64,000 nt of DNA from contig NZ_PJIL01000012.1 in assembly GCF_002929335.1 (NCBI RefSeq), forward strand, positions 1 to 64,000, read 5' to 3'. Below, in pieces: positions 8,609 through 16,810 of the stretch. This DNA comes from Arthrobacter sp. Y81 (lineage in GTDB: Bacteria > Actinomycetota > Actinomycetes > Actinomycetales > Micrococcaceae). Made by a program: the position numbers and the translations under genes. Position 1 is the stretch's first letter, and the number at the start of each line of letters is the position of its first letter. The notes under the pieces were generated by a model. It worked only from the letters and a program-made list of their open reading frames with translations, had not been told where the DNA came from and ran no database searches.

Positions 8609-8815
8609 ATGATCCCGCCGGAAACACGCGCGTTGGTGAAAGCACAGGACAAGGTCTGCGGGAGCTGCGGCGCCTCGGGCCAAGAAATCGACTACAGTGA
8701 CGGCCCGTCCGGCCATCCCGGGAACCTTCGGCTTCTCTGCAAGGACTGCCGCCATGCCAAGCCGATACGAATGGAGCTGCCAGCGACGACAACCTCATCC
8801 CGCGCATGCTGCTGA
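8609..8815 (+). pseudogene. HNH-type zinc-binding fragment
   Basis: A short frame starting MIPPETRALVKAQDKVCGSC holds two Cys pairs, CGSCG and CKDCR, separated by a stretch ending NLRLLCKDC. This pattern is the zinc-knuckle part of HNH endonucleases, where an NLRLLC-x2-C motif closes the fold. The usual DHI and final His motifs are not clear (the motif reads IDYSDG), and the rest of the frame is not protein-like. I take it as a remnant of an HNH gene. Confidence 0.4.
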
Positions 8816-8912
8816 ATCGCGTCCTCCCCGTACAGCCACCGCAACTCAGCCAAGACACCGACTGGAAGCTACGGGCCGAACGGAGGTCGCCGGTCCTCGG
8901 GGCCGCAGAACC

Positions 8913-9330
8913 TTGTACCTTCGAGCTTCTGGGCGCTCCGGCCTCGCCCTGACCGCCGTCCGCGACGACGAAACAGCCGCCAAAGCCAACGGAGTGGATG
9001 TCACACGCTCTAAACGCCTCGTCTACCTGGTGTCCGCCGCTGGGTGCGGCGCAGCCGGCGGACTACTAATCATCGACGCTCTAAGCGTCCAACCTGGAGC
9101 GATCTTCAACGTCCAATGGTCCGCCTACATGATCTTCATCGTCATTGTGGGCGGAATCGGATACCTGGAGGGGCCGCTGATCGGCGCGATCGTTTTCTTC
9201 GTGCTGCAGCAGCTGCTCGCTGGCTACGGATCCTGGTACATGATCGTTCTCGGCCTGATAGGCGCAACGGCCGCCATCTGGTTGCCCCATGGCATCTGGG
9301 GAAAGATCACCGACAAGACAGGCGTTCAGC
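8913..9330 (+). pseudogene. LivM-type ABC permease fragment
   Basis: The readable protein, from GLALTAVRDDETAAKANGVD through YLVSAAGCGAAGGLLII and VGGIGYLEGPLIGAIVFF to WLPHGIWGKI, is the C-terminal third of a branched-chain amino acid or urea ABC transporter permease of the LivM family. The N-terminal two thirds are missing and the sequence upstream belongs to a different remnant. The C-terminal run past 9330 is not typical. No companion Liv genes are present, so this is a transported fragment. Confidence 0.75.
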
Positions 9331-9587
9331 TTTTTCCAGTCACTTACCGAATCGCCCTCGGTGGACCTACGGTTCGGCCCCCTGGGCAGTCCGTACGGGA
9401 CCAAGGGACAGTGGATATGGCCGCACGGTAGGAACTTCACCCGGCGTATGGCATTCGGAGAAATCCACCTTCGTGGTTCCTATGATCTGCGGCGTGGGCG
9501 CCTGAGGGCGCTCTGCCCGGTCATCCCACACCGTCCGTGAATCCGAAACGCAGCAACAACAGACAACCACAACGAAAGGCTAATACG

Positions 9588-10166
9588 ATGCCCAGAATGT
9601 TGATTATCGGACCACCGGGTTCCGGCAAAGGTACGCAGGCGGAACGCATTTCCGAGCGCCTGGGAGTCGTTGCCATCTCCACCGGCGACATCTTCCGCTC
9701 CAACGTCAAAAGCGAAACACCGCTCGGCGTCGAAGCCAAGAAGTACATGGATGCAGGGGACTTTGTTCCGGACAGCGTGACCAACAAAATGGTCCGCGAC
9801 CGCCTCGGCGAAAGCGATGTCGACGACGGCTTCCTGCTGGACGGATACCCACGCACAACGGCCCAGATCGACTACCTGGACGAAATCCTGGCCACACGAA
9901 ACCAGAGGCTCGACGTCGTCCTGCAGCTGACCGCCGACGATGGGGAACTCATGGCCCGCCTTCTTGGCCGAGCCAAGGAAACCCGCCGTAACGACGACAC
10001 CGAGGCCGTCATCCGCCACCGGCTCGACCTCTACCACGAGCAAACGGAAGCCGTGGTGGCCAAGTATGCCGAGCGCGGCATCCTGACCCGAGTTGAAGGC
10101 ATCGGCACCGTTGATGAGGTCACGGAACGTGTCATTCTGGCGGGCCACAGCCTCCTTCGTCCTTGA
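9588..10166 (+). CDS. adk: Adenylate kinase, accessory copy
   Basis: A 192-residue adenylate kinase that interconverts ATP plus AMP and two ADP. The P-loop GPPGSGKGT lies at residues 8-16. STGDIFRSNV and GFLLDGYPRT contact AMP, and LLGRAKETRRNDDTEAVIRH provides the catalytic Arg residues of a short-LID enzyme. GAAAGG precedes the ATG. Host adk genes normally sit after secY in the ribosomal protein locus; here the gene stands alone beside a LivM fragment, so it is a second copy carried by the element. All key residues look intact, so it is probably functional. Confidence 0.88.
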   Translation: MPRMLIIGPPGSGKGTQAERISERLGVVAISTGDIFRSNVKSETPLGVEAKKYMDAGDFVPDSVTNKMVRDRLGESDVDDGFLLDGYPRTTAQIDYLDEILATRNQRLDVVLQLTADDGELMARLLGRAKETRRNDDTEAVIRHRLDLYHEQTEAVVAKYAERGILTRVEGIGTVDEVTERVILAGHSLLRP

Positions 10167-10353
10167 GTGGCCCGACAACGATGGCTCTAGACCGGCCCTG
10201 CGTCGAGGACAGAAGGTCCGTTCGAGGCAGCCGGAGGAAACGCCAATCTCAAAGTAGTTGCCCCCGCCCGCTTCGAAGCCTGTGCTCACTCGCATCCGCG
10301 GCGAAGCAACACTGCGACACATTCTCAACAACAAATCCTGACAGGAGAAGAGT

Positions 10354-10668
10354 ATGACCCTGCAAACCGTTAGGGAGACCGTGCCCGACAGGATCGCGAC
10401 GCCCCACCTTGCAGACATGGTCGACAACCCAGCACGGAAGCCGACCCGATTTGGGTTCCGCCGATCTGTCGTCGCCAACTGGAGCGACCTCCGCCCGGGG
10501 GACACAGTAGTTCTCGTAGGATCCAGCAATGAACGAGTATCTGGCACCGTGGACGCCGTAACAACGGATGGGGACATGATGTGGATACTCCTAGACAACG
10601 GTGCAGGCCGGAAGCTGTTCCACAACTCGGACACGTACCAAACGCTCACAGACCCGAAGGCGTTCTGA
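10354..10668 (+). CDS. Small hypothetical protein, beta-barrel-like
   Basis: A 104-residue protein of unknown function with a good Shine-Dalgarno (CAGGAGAAGAG) before the ATG. The C-terminal half, LRPGDTVVLVGSSNERVSGT and MMWILLDNGAGRKLF, alternates hydrophobic residues like a small SH3-type beta barrel. The first half is basic. The gene at 10975 ends with a comparable pattern in a shifted frame. It stands downstream of adk but 187 bp away, so co-transcription is possible though not evident. Confidence 0.5.
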   Translation: MTLQTVRETVPDRIATPHLADMVDNPARKPTRFGFRRSVVANWSDLRPGDTVVLVGSSNERVSGTVDAVTTDGDMMWILLDNGAGRKLFHNSDTYQTLTDPKAF

Positions 10669-10974
10669 TGCCCAATGACCATGTGGACCCCTCACAGCAA
10701 CTCTCGGGATCAGACCCAGGAATAGACGCCCATCCAGACAGAAGGTCCAATCACCAACGATGACATAACCACATCGCCGTGGATCGGCCTCAACTACATC
10801 AACGAACACCGTTAGCCCCCCGGGGGTATGCCGTTGCTGCCAGAGTGAGGTCTTTCCTCGACGTGATTTTTCAGGGTCCGTGGGAGTGGCTCGGATCGGG
10901 GAGCCTTCGGGGTCATCGCGCAGTAATCAGGACTAGACACCTGATCCCGCAGCTACGCATTAAGGAGTTTCTGC

Positions 10975-11268
10975 ATGAAAGAAGTACTGACGGCGGAAGA
11001 AGTGCGGCTTGTGTTTTCACTGGCGTCGGGCGATGACGTTGAAGCTTGTGACACAAGCGGTGCCCGATGGGGAGGGAAAGTGGATATCACTCACCCCCTA
11101 AGGGCTTGGTGTGGATACTTACACATCAAGGCGAACGAATACTGCTCGACATTCACGAACATACGATCACGAGACCGGACCATCCGTAGTACCGCGGAAG
11201 CCAGCAAAATTGCGCAGTCGTGTCTCACAACGCTCCGTGCTTCCGTGAGATCCACCATGGAATTGTGA
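10975..11268 (+). CDS. Small hypothetical protein, possibly frameshifted
   Basis: A frame of 97 residues with a strong ribosome binding site (TAAGGAG) before the ATG. The first 40 residues (MKEVLTAEEVRLVFSLASGD, then GARWGGKVDI) look genuine. After a run of C near 11094 a different frame reads GLVWILTHQGERILLDIHEH and ends at 11189. That resembles MMWILLDNGAGRKLF of the 10354 gene more than the annotated tail does. A one-base shift in the C run would join them. Function is unknown. Confidence 0.4.
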   Translation: MKEVLTAEEVRLVFSLASGDDVEACDTSGARWGGKVDITHPLRAWCGYLHIKANEYCSTFTNIRSRDRTIRSTAEASKIAQSCLTTLRASVRSTMEL

Positions 11269-11887
11269 GACATGACTGAAGATCACTCGCCCGAGGACAG
11301 ATCCGCCTTCACATTCGTCTCATCGATCTGCCTTGCATCCCTTACGTTGAACGACGTTCGGTAGTAGATGCAGTCGCCCCCCCCCTTTGGCCGCGTCAGT
11401 TCGACCAGGCCGACACATGGCCAATTATCGGTAGGCAGCAGACAATGGCCCGATTGCGCTACTCCGACGCCCACTGAAGTACACCCCAACCTGACGTCAG
11501 GTTGGGGTGTAAAAGGCGTCAGAATTGGGCCCGATTCTGCTGTTCTGACAATGGCTAGAGTAGGTCTCGGATTCAACCCTGACACTACCGACGTATCCCT
11601 CAACTGGCCGCCGAACATATGGATACTTATCGGTGATCCCGACGGGGATCGGTCACAGGTCCTGAGTTAGTCCCAGCCACTGTCCTTGATGTATCTCAGC
11701 AGGCCATTTGGCAGCATCGGGTAGCTGATGAAGCCCCCAGTGCTTGCGCCGGCCGTGTCGCAGGCAGGCTCCTCCATTGGGCCCCGGCGCCTTGAACAAA
11801 TGGGCGGCCCTGCCCGCGAACCGGTCGTCATGCCGCCCCGCTCCCCCGCATCCATGAACCACCAGAAGCAACATCGCTGTTTGTCAT
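11269..11887. other. Intergenic, contains a long palindrome
   Basis: No frame in this stretch has convincing support. The notable item is the 32-bp palindrome at 11480-11511, listed separately. A plus-strand frame ending at 11670 continues past it but shows no family motif. Confidence 0.4.
11480..11511. promoter_or_regulatory. 32-bp perfect palindrome
   Basis: The left half is TACACCCCAACCTGAC and the right half GTCAGGTTGGGGTGTA, with no spacer and no mismatch. The centre is TGACGTCA. Perfect palindromes of this length without a loop are more typical of operators for dimeric regulators than of terminators, and no T run follows. No obvious regulator gene is adjacent. Confidence 0.55.
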
Positions 11888-12062
11888 TCTGATCCCCATC
11901 ATCGCCGGGTCGGTCCTTCACGCAACCAGGGCGCTACGCGCCGTTCACGATCCAAAGTTTCGTTCGGCGCTCCTCCGTCGCTTATTTCCTCCCGAAACTT
12001 TGAATCGCTCCCGGTCCCCCAAGTTGCACTCCGGACCCTCACACCCAGCGCTGACTCCGCTA
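11888..12062. repeat. Structured dispersed repeat, copy B
   Basis: Second copy of the element at 1548-1745. The conserved loop TTCGGCGCTCCTCCGTCGCT is enclosed by a 10-bp stem, CAAAGTTTCG (11953-11962) with CGAAACTTTG (11993-12002). The stem sequence is unlike that of copy A but pairs equally well. GGCGC-TAC-GCGCC forms the upstream hairpin, and GGTCC...GCAAC can pair with GTTGC...GGACC to close the whole. It ends about 65 bp before the DUF4192 gene and may be part of its leader. Confidence 0.6.
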
Positions 12063-12127
12063 TCAGAACGACGCACAAAATCTGACAGACACATCCGGTG
12101 CCCGCCAGTCGCTGAAGGAGAAGGAAC

Positions 12128-13159
12128 ATGGAACCGCTCACCATCAAAACCCCAGCCGACGTCCTCAGTTTCGTCGGACACACCCTCGGCTTCTGGCCCC
12201 AGGAAAGTCTCGTGTGCATCACCCTGGACGCCAACCGCGTCGGCGCCACACTCAGAGTTGACCTCCCGACACGCGAGGGCGGACTCAGCTACGCACGCAC
12301 AGTGGCCGACTACCTCGCCCACGACACCAGTGCCGCCAGCGTGCTCTTCGCCGTCTACACCTCCGAACCCCAAAAACCCGGACAGCCCAAACCGCACGCA
12401 GCAACCATCGCAGCACTCACATGCGCGCTGGCCGAACGCGGCATGACCATCCGCGACGGACTCCTCGTCGGAGACAACACCGTCTCCCCCTACGACGGCG
12501 ACCCCCAGGACGGAGTGACACTGCCGCTGAAGGCGACCCAGTCCAGCCAGATCAACGCCGAATTCGTCTACCGCGGCAGCACCATCGCACCGACCAACCA
12601 CATCACCCTTCCCGCCTCGACAAAAGAACACCGCACGGCCGACGCCGTCGATAACCGCGTGAACGCAATACACGCGATGAACCCGGGCGAGGCCCTCGAG
12701 CAAGCCAGAACCCTTTGGGACGGCATGCTGGACGCGATCTCCTATCCTAACGACGATCAGACCATCAATCTCATCGCCAACTTCCAGGCTCCCGCCATCC
12801 GCGACCAACTCATGGCCGATATCCCCGGAATCGACGAACCGATGGACCGGGTTCTCCTGGCCCAAACACACGGCGGGCCCCAGTGGTCCCGGGTCGAATG
12901 GGCACAACAGCTGCTGCTCCACGCGTACACGCACAGCAGCACCAAACACTCGGCCCCCATCCTCACCGCCGTCGCCTTCGTCAACTGGTGGGAAGGCCGA
13001 GGCAGCAAAGCACACCAGTTCCTGCAACTCGCCCTCGAAGCAGACCCCGCCTACCGCTTGGCCAGGCTCAGCGACCTCATGATCGGATCCGGAATGGTGG
13101 CCGGCTGGAACATGGACAAGGACCGGGCCTTCCGGCCCTGGGGCCTCGAAGCCTCGTAG
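12128..13159 (+). CDS. DUF4192 family protein
   Basis: A 343-residue protein of the actinobacterial DUF4192 family, recognised from the N-terminal block TIKTPADVLSFVGHTLGFWP followed by ESLVCITLDANRVGATLRVD, and from the C-terminal block AVAFVNWWEGRGSKA with LALEADPAYRLARL. The biochemical role of the family is not known. It is often found on plasmids and integrated elements of Arthrobacter and relatives. AAGGAGAAGGAAC gives a strong start at 12128. The structured repeat B lies just upstream. It converges with the hydrolase gene at 13168. Confidence 0.85.
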   Translation: MEPLTIKTPADVLSFVGHTLGFWPQESLVCITLDANRVGATLRVDLPTREGGLSYARTVADYLAHDTSAASVLFAVYTSEPQKPGQPKPHAATIAALTCALAERGMTIRDGLLVGDNTVSPYDGDPQDGVTLPLKATQSSQINAEFVYRGSTIAPTNHITLPASTKEHRTADAVDNRVNAIHAMNPGEALEQARTLWDGMLDAISYPNDDQTINLIANFQAPAIRDQLMADIPGIDEPMDRVLLAQTHGGPQWSRVEWAQQLLLHAYTHSSTKHSAPILTAVAFVNWWEGRGSKAHQFLQLALEADPAYRLARLSDLMIGSGMVAGWNMDKDRAFRPWGLEAS

Positions 13160-13167
13160 CGGCGCAG

Positions 13168-14352
13168 TTATAGGGATGCGGACGACGACGGCGGGACGTT
13201 CCGGAGCCAGCTCTCCACCGCCGCGTCCCATCCGTCCGGATCGGAATTCCACTCCTGCGTATGCTCCGCGGACGGGAAAGTGAGCAGCATTGCCAGCTCG
13301 GGACGCCGGGCGACGAACTCCCGCGAAATGGCAAAGGGTGTCGAGCAGTCCCCTTCGTTGTGGATGACAAGGATGGGCACACTGAGTTCCTCCGCCCGGG
13401 CCAAAAAGTCCAAGGCAGGAAAGCTCAAAGGAGTGTCTAAGCCGGTGATCCAGCGCGTACCGGATGACCCAAGCATGTGCAGTCCAAGCCGGGCAACCCA
13501 GCCGGGAAGCATGCTGGATCGGGCGTTGGCCACTAGCGTTCTGCTCCAGTCGATAACGGGGGCATTGAGCACGAGCCGGGAAATGAGGGGCCGATACTCC
13601 GAAGATGCCGCTAGCTGAAGGGCGATGGAGGCACCGAGCGACCAGCCGAAGAGCACTATTTGGCGTGCACCTTGCCCCACTGCATACGACACCGCAGCTT
13701 CAACGTCGTGCCACTCGGTCTGCCCCAGGTGATACCTGCCGTCCGCAGAAGCAGGCGCAACCCGGTCGTTCCGGAGTGAAACAACCAGGGATGTGTAACC
13801 CAGTCGGTGCGCAACGGGCACGCCGCGGAGTGCACCGGCTTTCGAACCGCCCAAGCCATGGATATGGATGGCCCAAGTGGAAGAATCTGCGGACGGCTCC
13901 GTCGGCGTGAACTTCCAGGCGGGCGCCATACCGTTCTCGATCGGAATCTCGACGTCCGAGTAGGACAGCCCTAACGGTCCCGGCGTTGGATAGACGTATC
14001 CACTCCAGATGCCGGCTTTGGCAATCCTGAGATCGCCGGAGTCAACCCGTTCAACGCGGCGGGTTACCGTCCCGGCCACATCGTCAGAGGACGCGATCTC
14101 TCCGATACAGGCATGGCCTGTGCCGTTGGCAAACCAGATGCTGTACCGGCCTGGAGCCGTCGTCCGGGCTGATGCAGGCAATTCCACCATGAGCGTTTCG
14201 TCAGCGCCGCGGAACACACGACGGATTTGCAGATCTTCCCTCCGCAGCGTCTTGGGCACCACAACTTCCCGAGCAAAGTAGGCCGCTGCAAGGAAGGCGG
14301 TGACGCCGGCAATGCCACAACCGATGGCCACATTTGCAGCGGCCCTACGCAT
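13168..14352 (-). CDS. Membrane-anchored alpha/beta hydrolase
   Basis: A 394-residue serine hydrolase. An N-terminal membrane segment (residues about 5-25, ANVAIGCGIAGVTAFLAAAY) anchors it. The catalytic domain starts near residue 150 with the oxyanion motif HIHGLGGSKAGA. The nucleophile is Ser238 in FGWSLGAS, the acid is the Asp in VIHNEGDCSTPF and the His is in PSAEHTQEW. Substrate is unknown; the fold resembles serine aminopeptidase or lipase-like enzymes. It is the last gene of a four-gene unit: its start overlaps the end of the regulator gene by eight bases. That tight coupling suggests it works with the ImmA/MAB_1171c system. Confidence 0.85.
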   Translation of the reverse strand: MRRAAANVAIGCGIAGVTAFLAAAYFAREVVVPKTLRREDLQIRRVFRGADETLMVELPASARTTAPGRYSIWFANGTGHACIGEIASSDDVAGTVTRRVERVDSGDLRIAKAGIWSGYVYPTPGPLGLSYSDVEIPIENGMAPAWKFTPTEPSADSSTWAIHIHGLGGSKAGALRGVPVAHRLGYTSLVVSLRNDRVAPASADGRYHLGQTEWHDVEAAVSYAVGQGARQIVLFGWSLGASIALQLAASSEYRPLISRLVLNAPVIDWSRTLVANARSSMLPGWVARLGLHMLGSSGTRWITGLDTPLSFPALDFLARAEELSVPILVIHNEGDCSTPFAISREFVARRPELAMLLTFPSAEHTQEWNSDPDGWDAAVESWLRNVPPSSSASL

Positions 14353-14794
14353 CGGCGTCGTCCTCGGGAGCTTTCAAGCGTTCGTCTATGGCTTTGCGTA
14401 GCCGCAGTAATGTCTCCGGAGAAATCCCCTGCAGTTGTCTTGCAGCGAAGTTTCTGACGCGGTTTTCGCGCAGGGTGCGCAGTAGTTCGAGCTGTGCGTC
14501 CACCAAGTCGGGAACCTCGCCGTCGTCGTCCAAAAGGTATCCGGCGTCAACGCCGAAGAATTCGCCGAGGTTCTTCAAAAGCTGCGGGTCCGTCGCCATG
14601 GAACTGTCGCCGGCACGCATGTAGGCCCAGCGCGAGCGAGACAACGGCGTTCCGCGGTCTGACATGTGCTTGCTTATCTGCGGATACGTCAGGGGCACTG
14701 AACCCTGCGCCTCAAAAAGATCCAGAAGGAGATTCAGCTTCCGCGCGAGTTTCGCCTGCGGCTGTTCGGGGATCCCACCGTCGCTGTCGGTCAC
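14345..14794 (-). CDS. HTH-like regulator, paralogue of ICE regulator
   Basis: A 149-residue protein with the layout KLARKLNLLLDLFEAQGSVP, then RGTPLSRSRWAYMRAGDSSM, a divergent XRE-type DNA-binding region, then FFGVDAGYLL, and a C-terminal helical part ending GISPETLLRLRKAIDE. The gene at 57232-57735 encodes a clear relative with the same block order (ARRLNLLLDVVVAERGKPVT, LSRARWFYMKEGT, FKVDPSYLTGDD, DVSPETLQAISEYL). It probably binds an operator for its own operon and is a likely substrate or partner of the ImmA-type peptidase encoded upstream. Start and stop overlap both neighbours by ATGA-type overlaps. Confidence 0.7.
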   Translation of the reverse strand: MTDSDGGIPEQPQAKLARKLNLLLDLFEAQGSVPLTYPQISKHMSDRGTPLSRSRWAYMRAGDSSMATDPQLLKNLGEFFGVDAGYLLDDDGEVPDLVDAQLELLRTLRENRVRNFAARQLQGISPETLLRLRKAIDERLKAPEDDADA

Positions 14795-15822
14795 GGAGTC
14801 GTTTCCCCTTTCCGTGACAACAACCCTGGCCGTCGATGTCCGGATCCTGCAAACCGGGCCCCGAGATGCTGCTCCGCTTCTCTTAGTACATCCAGATCAT
14901 CTTGAGTCAGTAATTGGGCAAGGTGCGGGTCCACGAACAGTGCGTCCTGGATCTCCACCAACATCCGATGCAGCCGGCGCTTGGGTGCATCATGGCGGTC
15001 GATCGCAGTTTGAGCCAAATCCAGTCGGATCTCGGATCGCTCAGACGTGATTCGGTCCCATGGCCCAGCCAGTCGTTCGACAAGGACAGCTGCTGCTCGG
15101 GCATCAGATCTACGCTCTAGCCGACGAGCGACGGGCGGCAAGGCCAGACCCATGCAGAGAAAGACCATGGCTCCCACTTCGGCCGCGTCGTAGACGAAGG
15201 AGAGACGCGTCATTGCCTCGAGCTCCCCCATGAGATGAAGAACGTCCATTCCCAGCACGGCAAGGACCAACACCACAGCCAGGGCGCAGCCGACTACGAT
15301 GAACATGAAGGCGACGCGAAAGTACGGCTTTGCCATCTCGCCGCGGAACCTGAAACATGTAAAGCCGGTGATGGCCACCACCGCGCCGATGTAGAGGAAC
15401 TGAACACTCGAGTACACGGCCGCAGGCCACTGGCTTCCAAAATCCCTCATGAAGGCAGTGGAAGTCCGCGGAGCGTCAACCAGGCTGAAGCTGACAACCA
15501 ACGCCACGACGACGAGCCCGAGCACCGATAGCCCTGCTCTGTTGTGAATGTCCACCGTCTCGCTGACATCGGCGGCCCGCAGGATCGCACGGGACAGGAA
15601 GTAGATACCGACAACCATGAAGATATTGGCTATGAGGTCCAGGAAATTGCGGTTTCCGAGTAGCTGGTCCCCCGCGAGGTAGATTCGGTCAACGTTGAGC
15701 GTGAGTGCGGTGGCGATGGTTACGGCCGCCACCAGGATGCTCTGGTCTTTGCGCCGCTTCAGATCGGGCAGGAGGCACAACGCCAGACACCAGATCACGG
15801 CTGCTGAAATGTCCTGAATCAT
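14791..15822 (-). CDS. MAB_1171c-type putative transporter
   Basis: A 343-residue integral membrane protein with about seven hydrophobic segments in the first 240 residues (for example AAVIWCLALCLLPDL, ANIFMVVGIYFLSRAIL, VLGLVVVALVVSFSLV, FMFIVVGCALAVVLVLAVLG) and a soluble helical C-terminal part. The plan and sequence style match the MAB_1171c family of actinobacteria, of unknown substrate. In this family the gene is commonly found between an ImmA/IrrE peptidase and an HTH regulator, as it is here. It overlaps both neighbours by four bases. Confidence 0.7.
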   Translation of the reverse strand: MIQDISAAVIWCLALCLLPDLKRRKDQSILVAAVTIATALTLNVDRIYLAGDQLLGNRNFLDLIANIFMVVGIYFLSRAILRAADVSETVDIHNRAGLSVLGLVVVALVVSFSLVDAPRTSTAFMRDFGSQWPAAVYSSVQFLYIGAVVAITGFTCFRFRGEMAKPYFRVAFMFIVVGCALAVVLVLAVLGMDVLHLMGELEAMTRLSFVYDAAEVGAMVFLCMGLALPPVARRLERRSDARAAAVLVERLAGPWDRITSERSEIRLDLAQTAIDRHDAPKRRLHRMLVEIQDALFVDPHLAQLLTQDDLDVLREAEQHLGARFAGSGHRRPGLLSRKGETTP

Positions 15823-16319
15823 CCGAAAATCCGCTCAAACGACCGCGGCTCGAGGCTGCTGTCCCGGATTGCAGCGGCAAATAGATCCGCCAAGGTTTCG
15901 GCAGCGGCCTCGATATGGTCCAGGAAGTCACTTCGTCCCAGGACCCGAGACACCTTCTCGCCGGACAGGTTGGGGAACAACGTCTCCGCATAGTTTGAGG
16001 ACACCACCAGCTCATCGTGTCGGAGCACCATGTGGCCCAGTTCGTGGAGGATGAACTGCTGCCTATGTAGTGCCGACGGCGTCGGCGCGTGCAGGATTAT
16101 CTCCGTGCTGTCCGTGGACAACCACAGCCCGCAGACCGATCCTCCGTTCAGGGACTCGGAAACATCGACCTCAATCCGCCGACGCCGGAGGTTCTCCACA
16201 ATCGATATCAGCCGCTCCAACGAAAGACGGCTCGGAAGATTGAGTGCGAGAAAGCCTTCTGCAGCGCATCGCGCCGGCGAATATTTGGCGGAAGCTGTGC
16301 CGTCCATCGGAACCCCCAT
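15819..16319 (-). CDS. ImmA/IrrE-family metallopeptidase
   Basis: A 166-residue zinc peptidase. The HExxH motif is HELGH at residues 92-96, within QQFILHELGHMVLRHDE, and a downstream acidic helix (EAAAETLADLFAAAIRD) supplies the third ligand. Family members such as ImmA cleave a specific HTH repressor to switch an element on. First gene of the operon running leftward to the membrane protein, the regulator and the hydrolase, so the likely substrate is the regulator at 14345. The start at 16319 is not decided by a clear ribosome binding site; a Met four residues further in is also possible. Confidence 0.82.
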   Translation of the reverse strand: MGVPMDGTASAKYSPARCAAEGFLALNLPSRLSLERLISIVENLRRRRIEVDVSESLNGGSVCGLWLSTDSTEIILHAPTPSALHRQQFILHELGHMVLRHDELVVSSNYAETLFPNLSGEKVSRVLGRSDFLDHIEAAAETLADLFAAAIRDSSLEPRSFERIFG

Positions 16320-16525
16320 CTTGCGGCCGCCGAGCGCTGCCGCTTTGGCCGCCGTCTGAAACTATCGATCCGCTCTTCCTGGACCTTTCGAGAATCGCCT
16401 CAATTCCATTGAACTCCCTGGCTCTGGACATGTCCAGAGCCTGCCAAGCCTGGTATGTCCATCACAGCGTCCGCCCAGCCGCCCGTGGTTGATATGCAAG
16501 CCCTCACTTGCCTATAGTGTTTGTC

Positions 16526-16810
16526 ATGGTCGATGTCTTCCGAGCTCTCGACGACGAGACAAGGCGTCTCGTCCTCGATGAACTGTCAGCGCGCGACGGC
16601 CAGACCCTGTTCGAGATCTGTTCCGTGCTCACTATGCGGCACGGTCTCAGCCTCACGCGACAGGCCATCTCGCAACACCTCGGCGTGCTCGAATCGGCCG
16701 GCCTCGTCGACACAGAGAGGCGCGGACGTTCCAAGTTCCACTACTTCAACCCCGAGCCACTCGCCGAGATCACGGGGCGATGGCCCACCAGAAAGAGGAC
16801 CGAACAATGA
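16526..16810 (+). CDS. ArsR-family transcriptional regulator
   Basis: A 94-residue winged-helix regulator: VDVFRALDDETRRLVLDELS is the typical N-terminal helix pair, and LTRQAISQHLGVLESAGLVD is the recognition helix, followed by the wing GRSKFHYFNPEPL. No metal-binding Cys pair is visible, so it probably senses something else or acts in pairs with enzymes such as the glyoxalase-fold gene that follows. The stop overlaps the start of that gene by ATGA (16807-16810), so the two are translated together. Confidence 0.85.
   Translation: MVDVFRALDDETRRLVLDELSARDGQTLFEICSVLTMRHGLSLTRQAISQHLGVLESAGLVDTERRGRSKFHYFNPEPLAEITGRWPTRKRTEQ

Noticed and set aside
9369..9540. Frame with FGPLGSPYGTKGQWIWPHGR as a possible amidase fragment
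   Set aside because: Considered because of the amide-degrading cargo, but too short and without catalytic motifs to assign.
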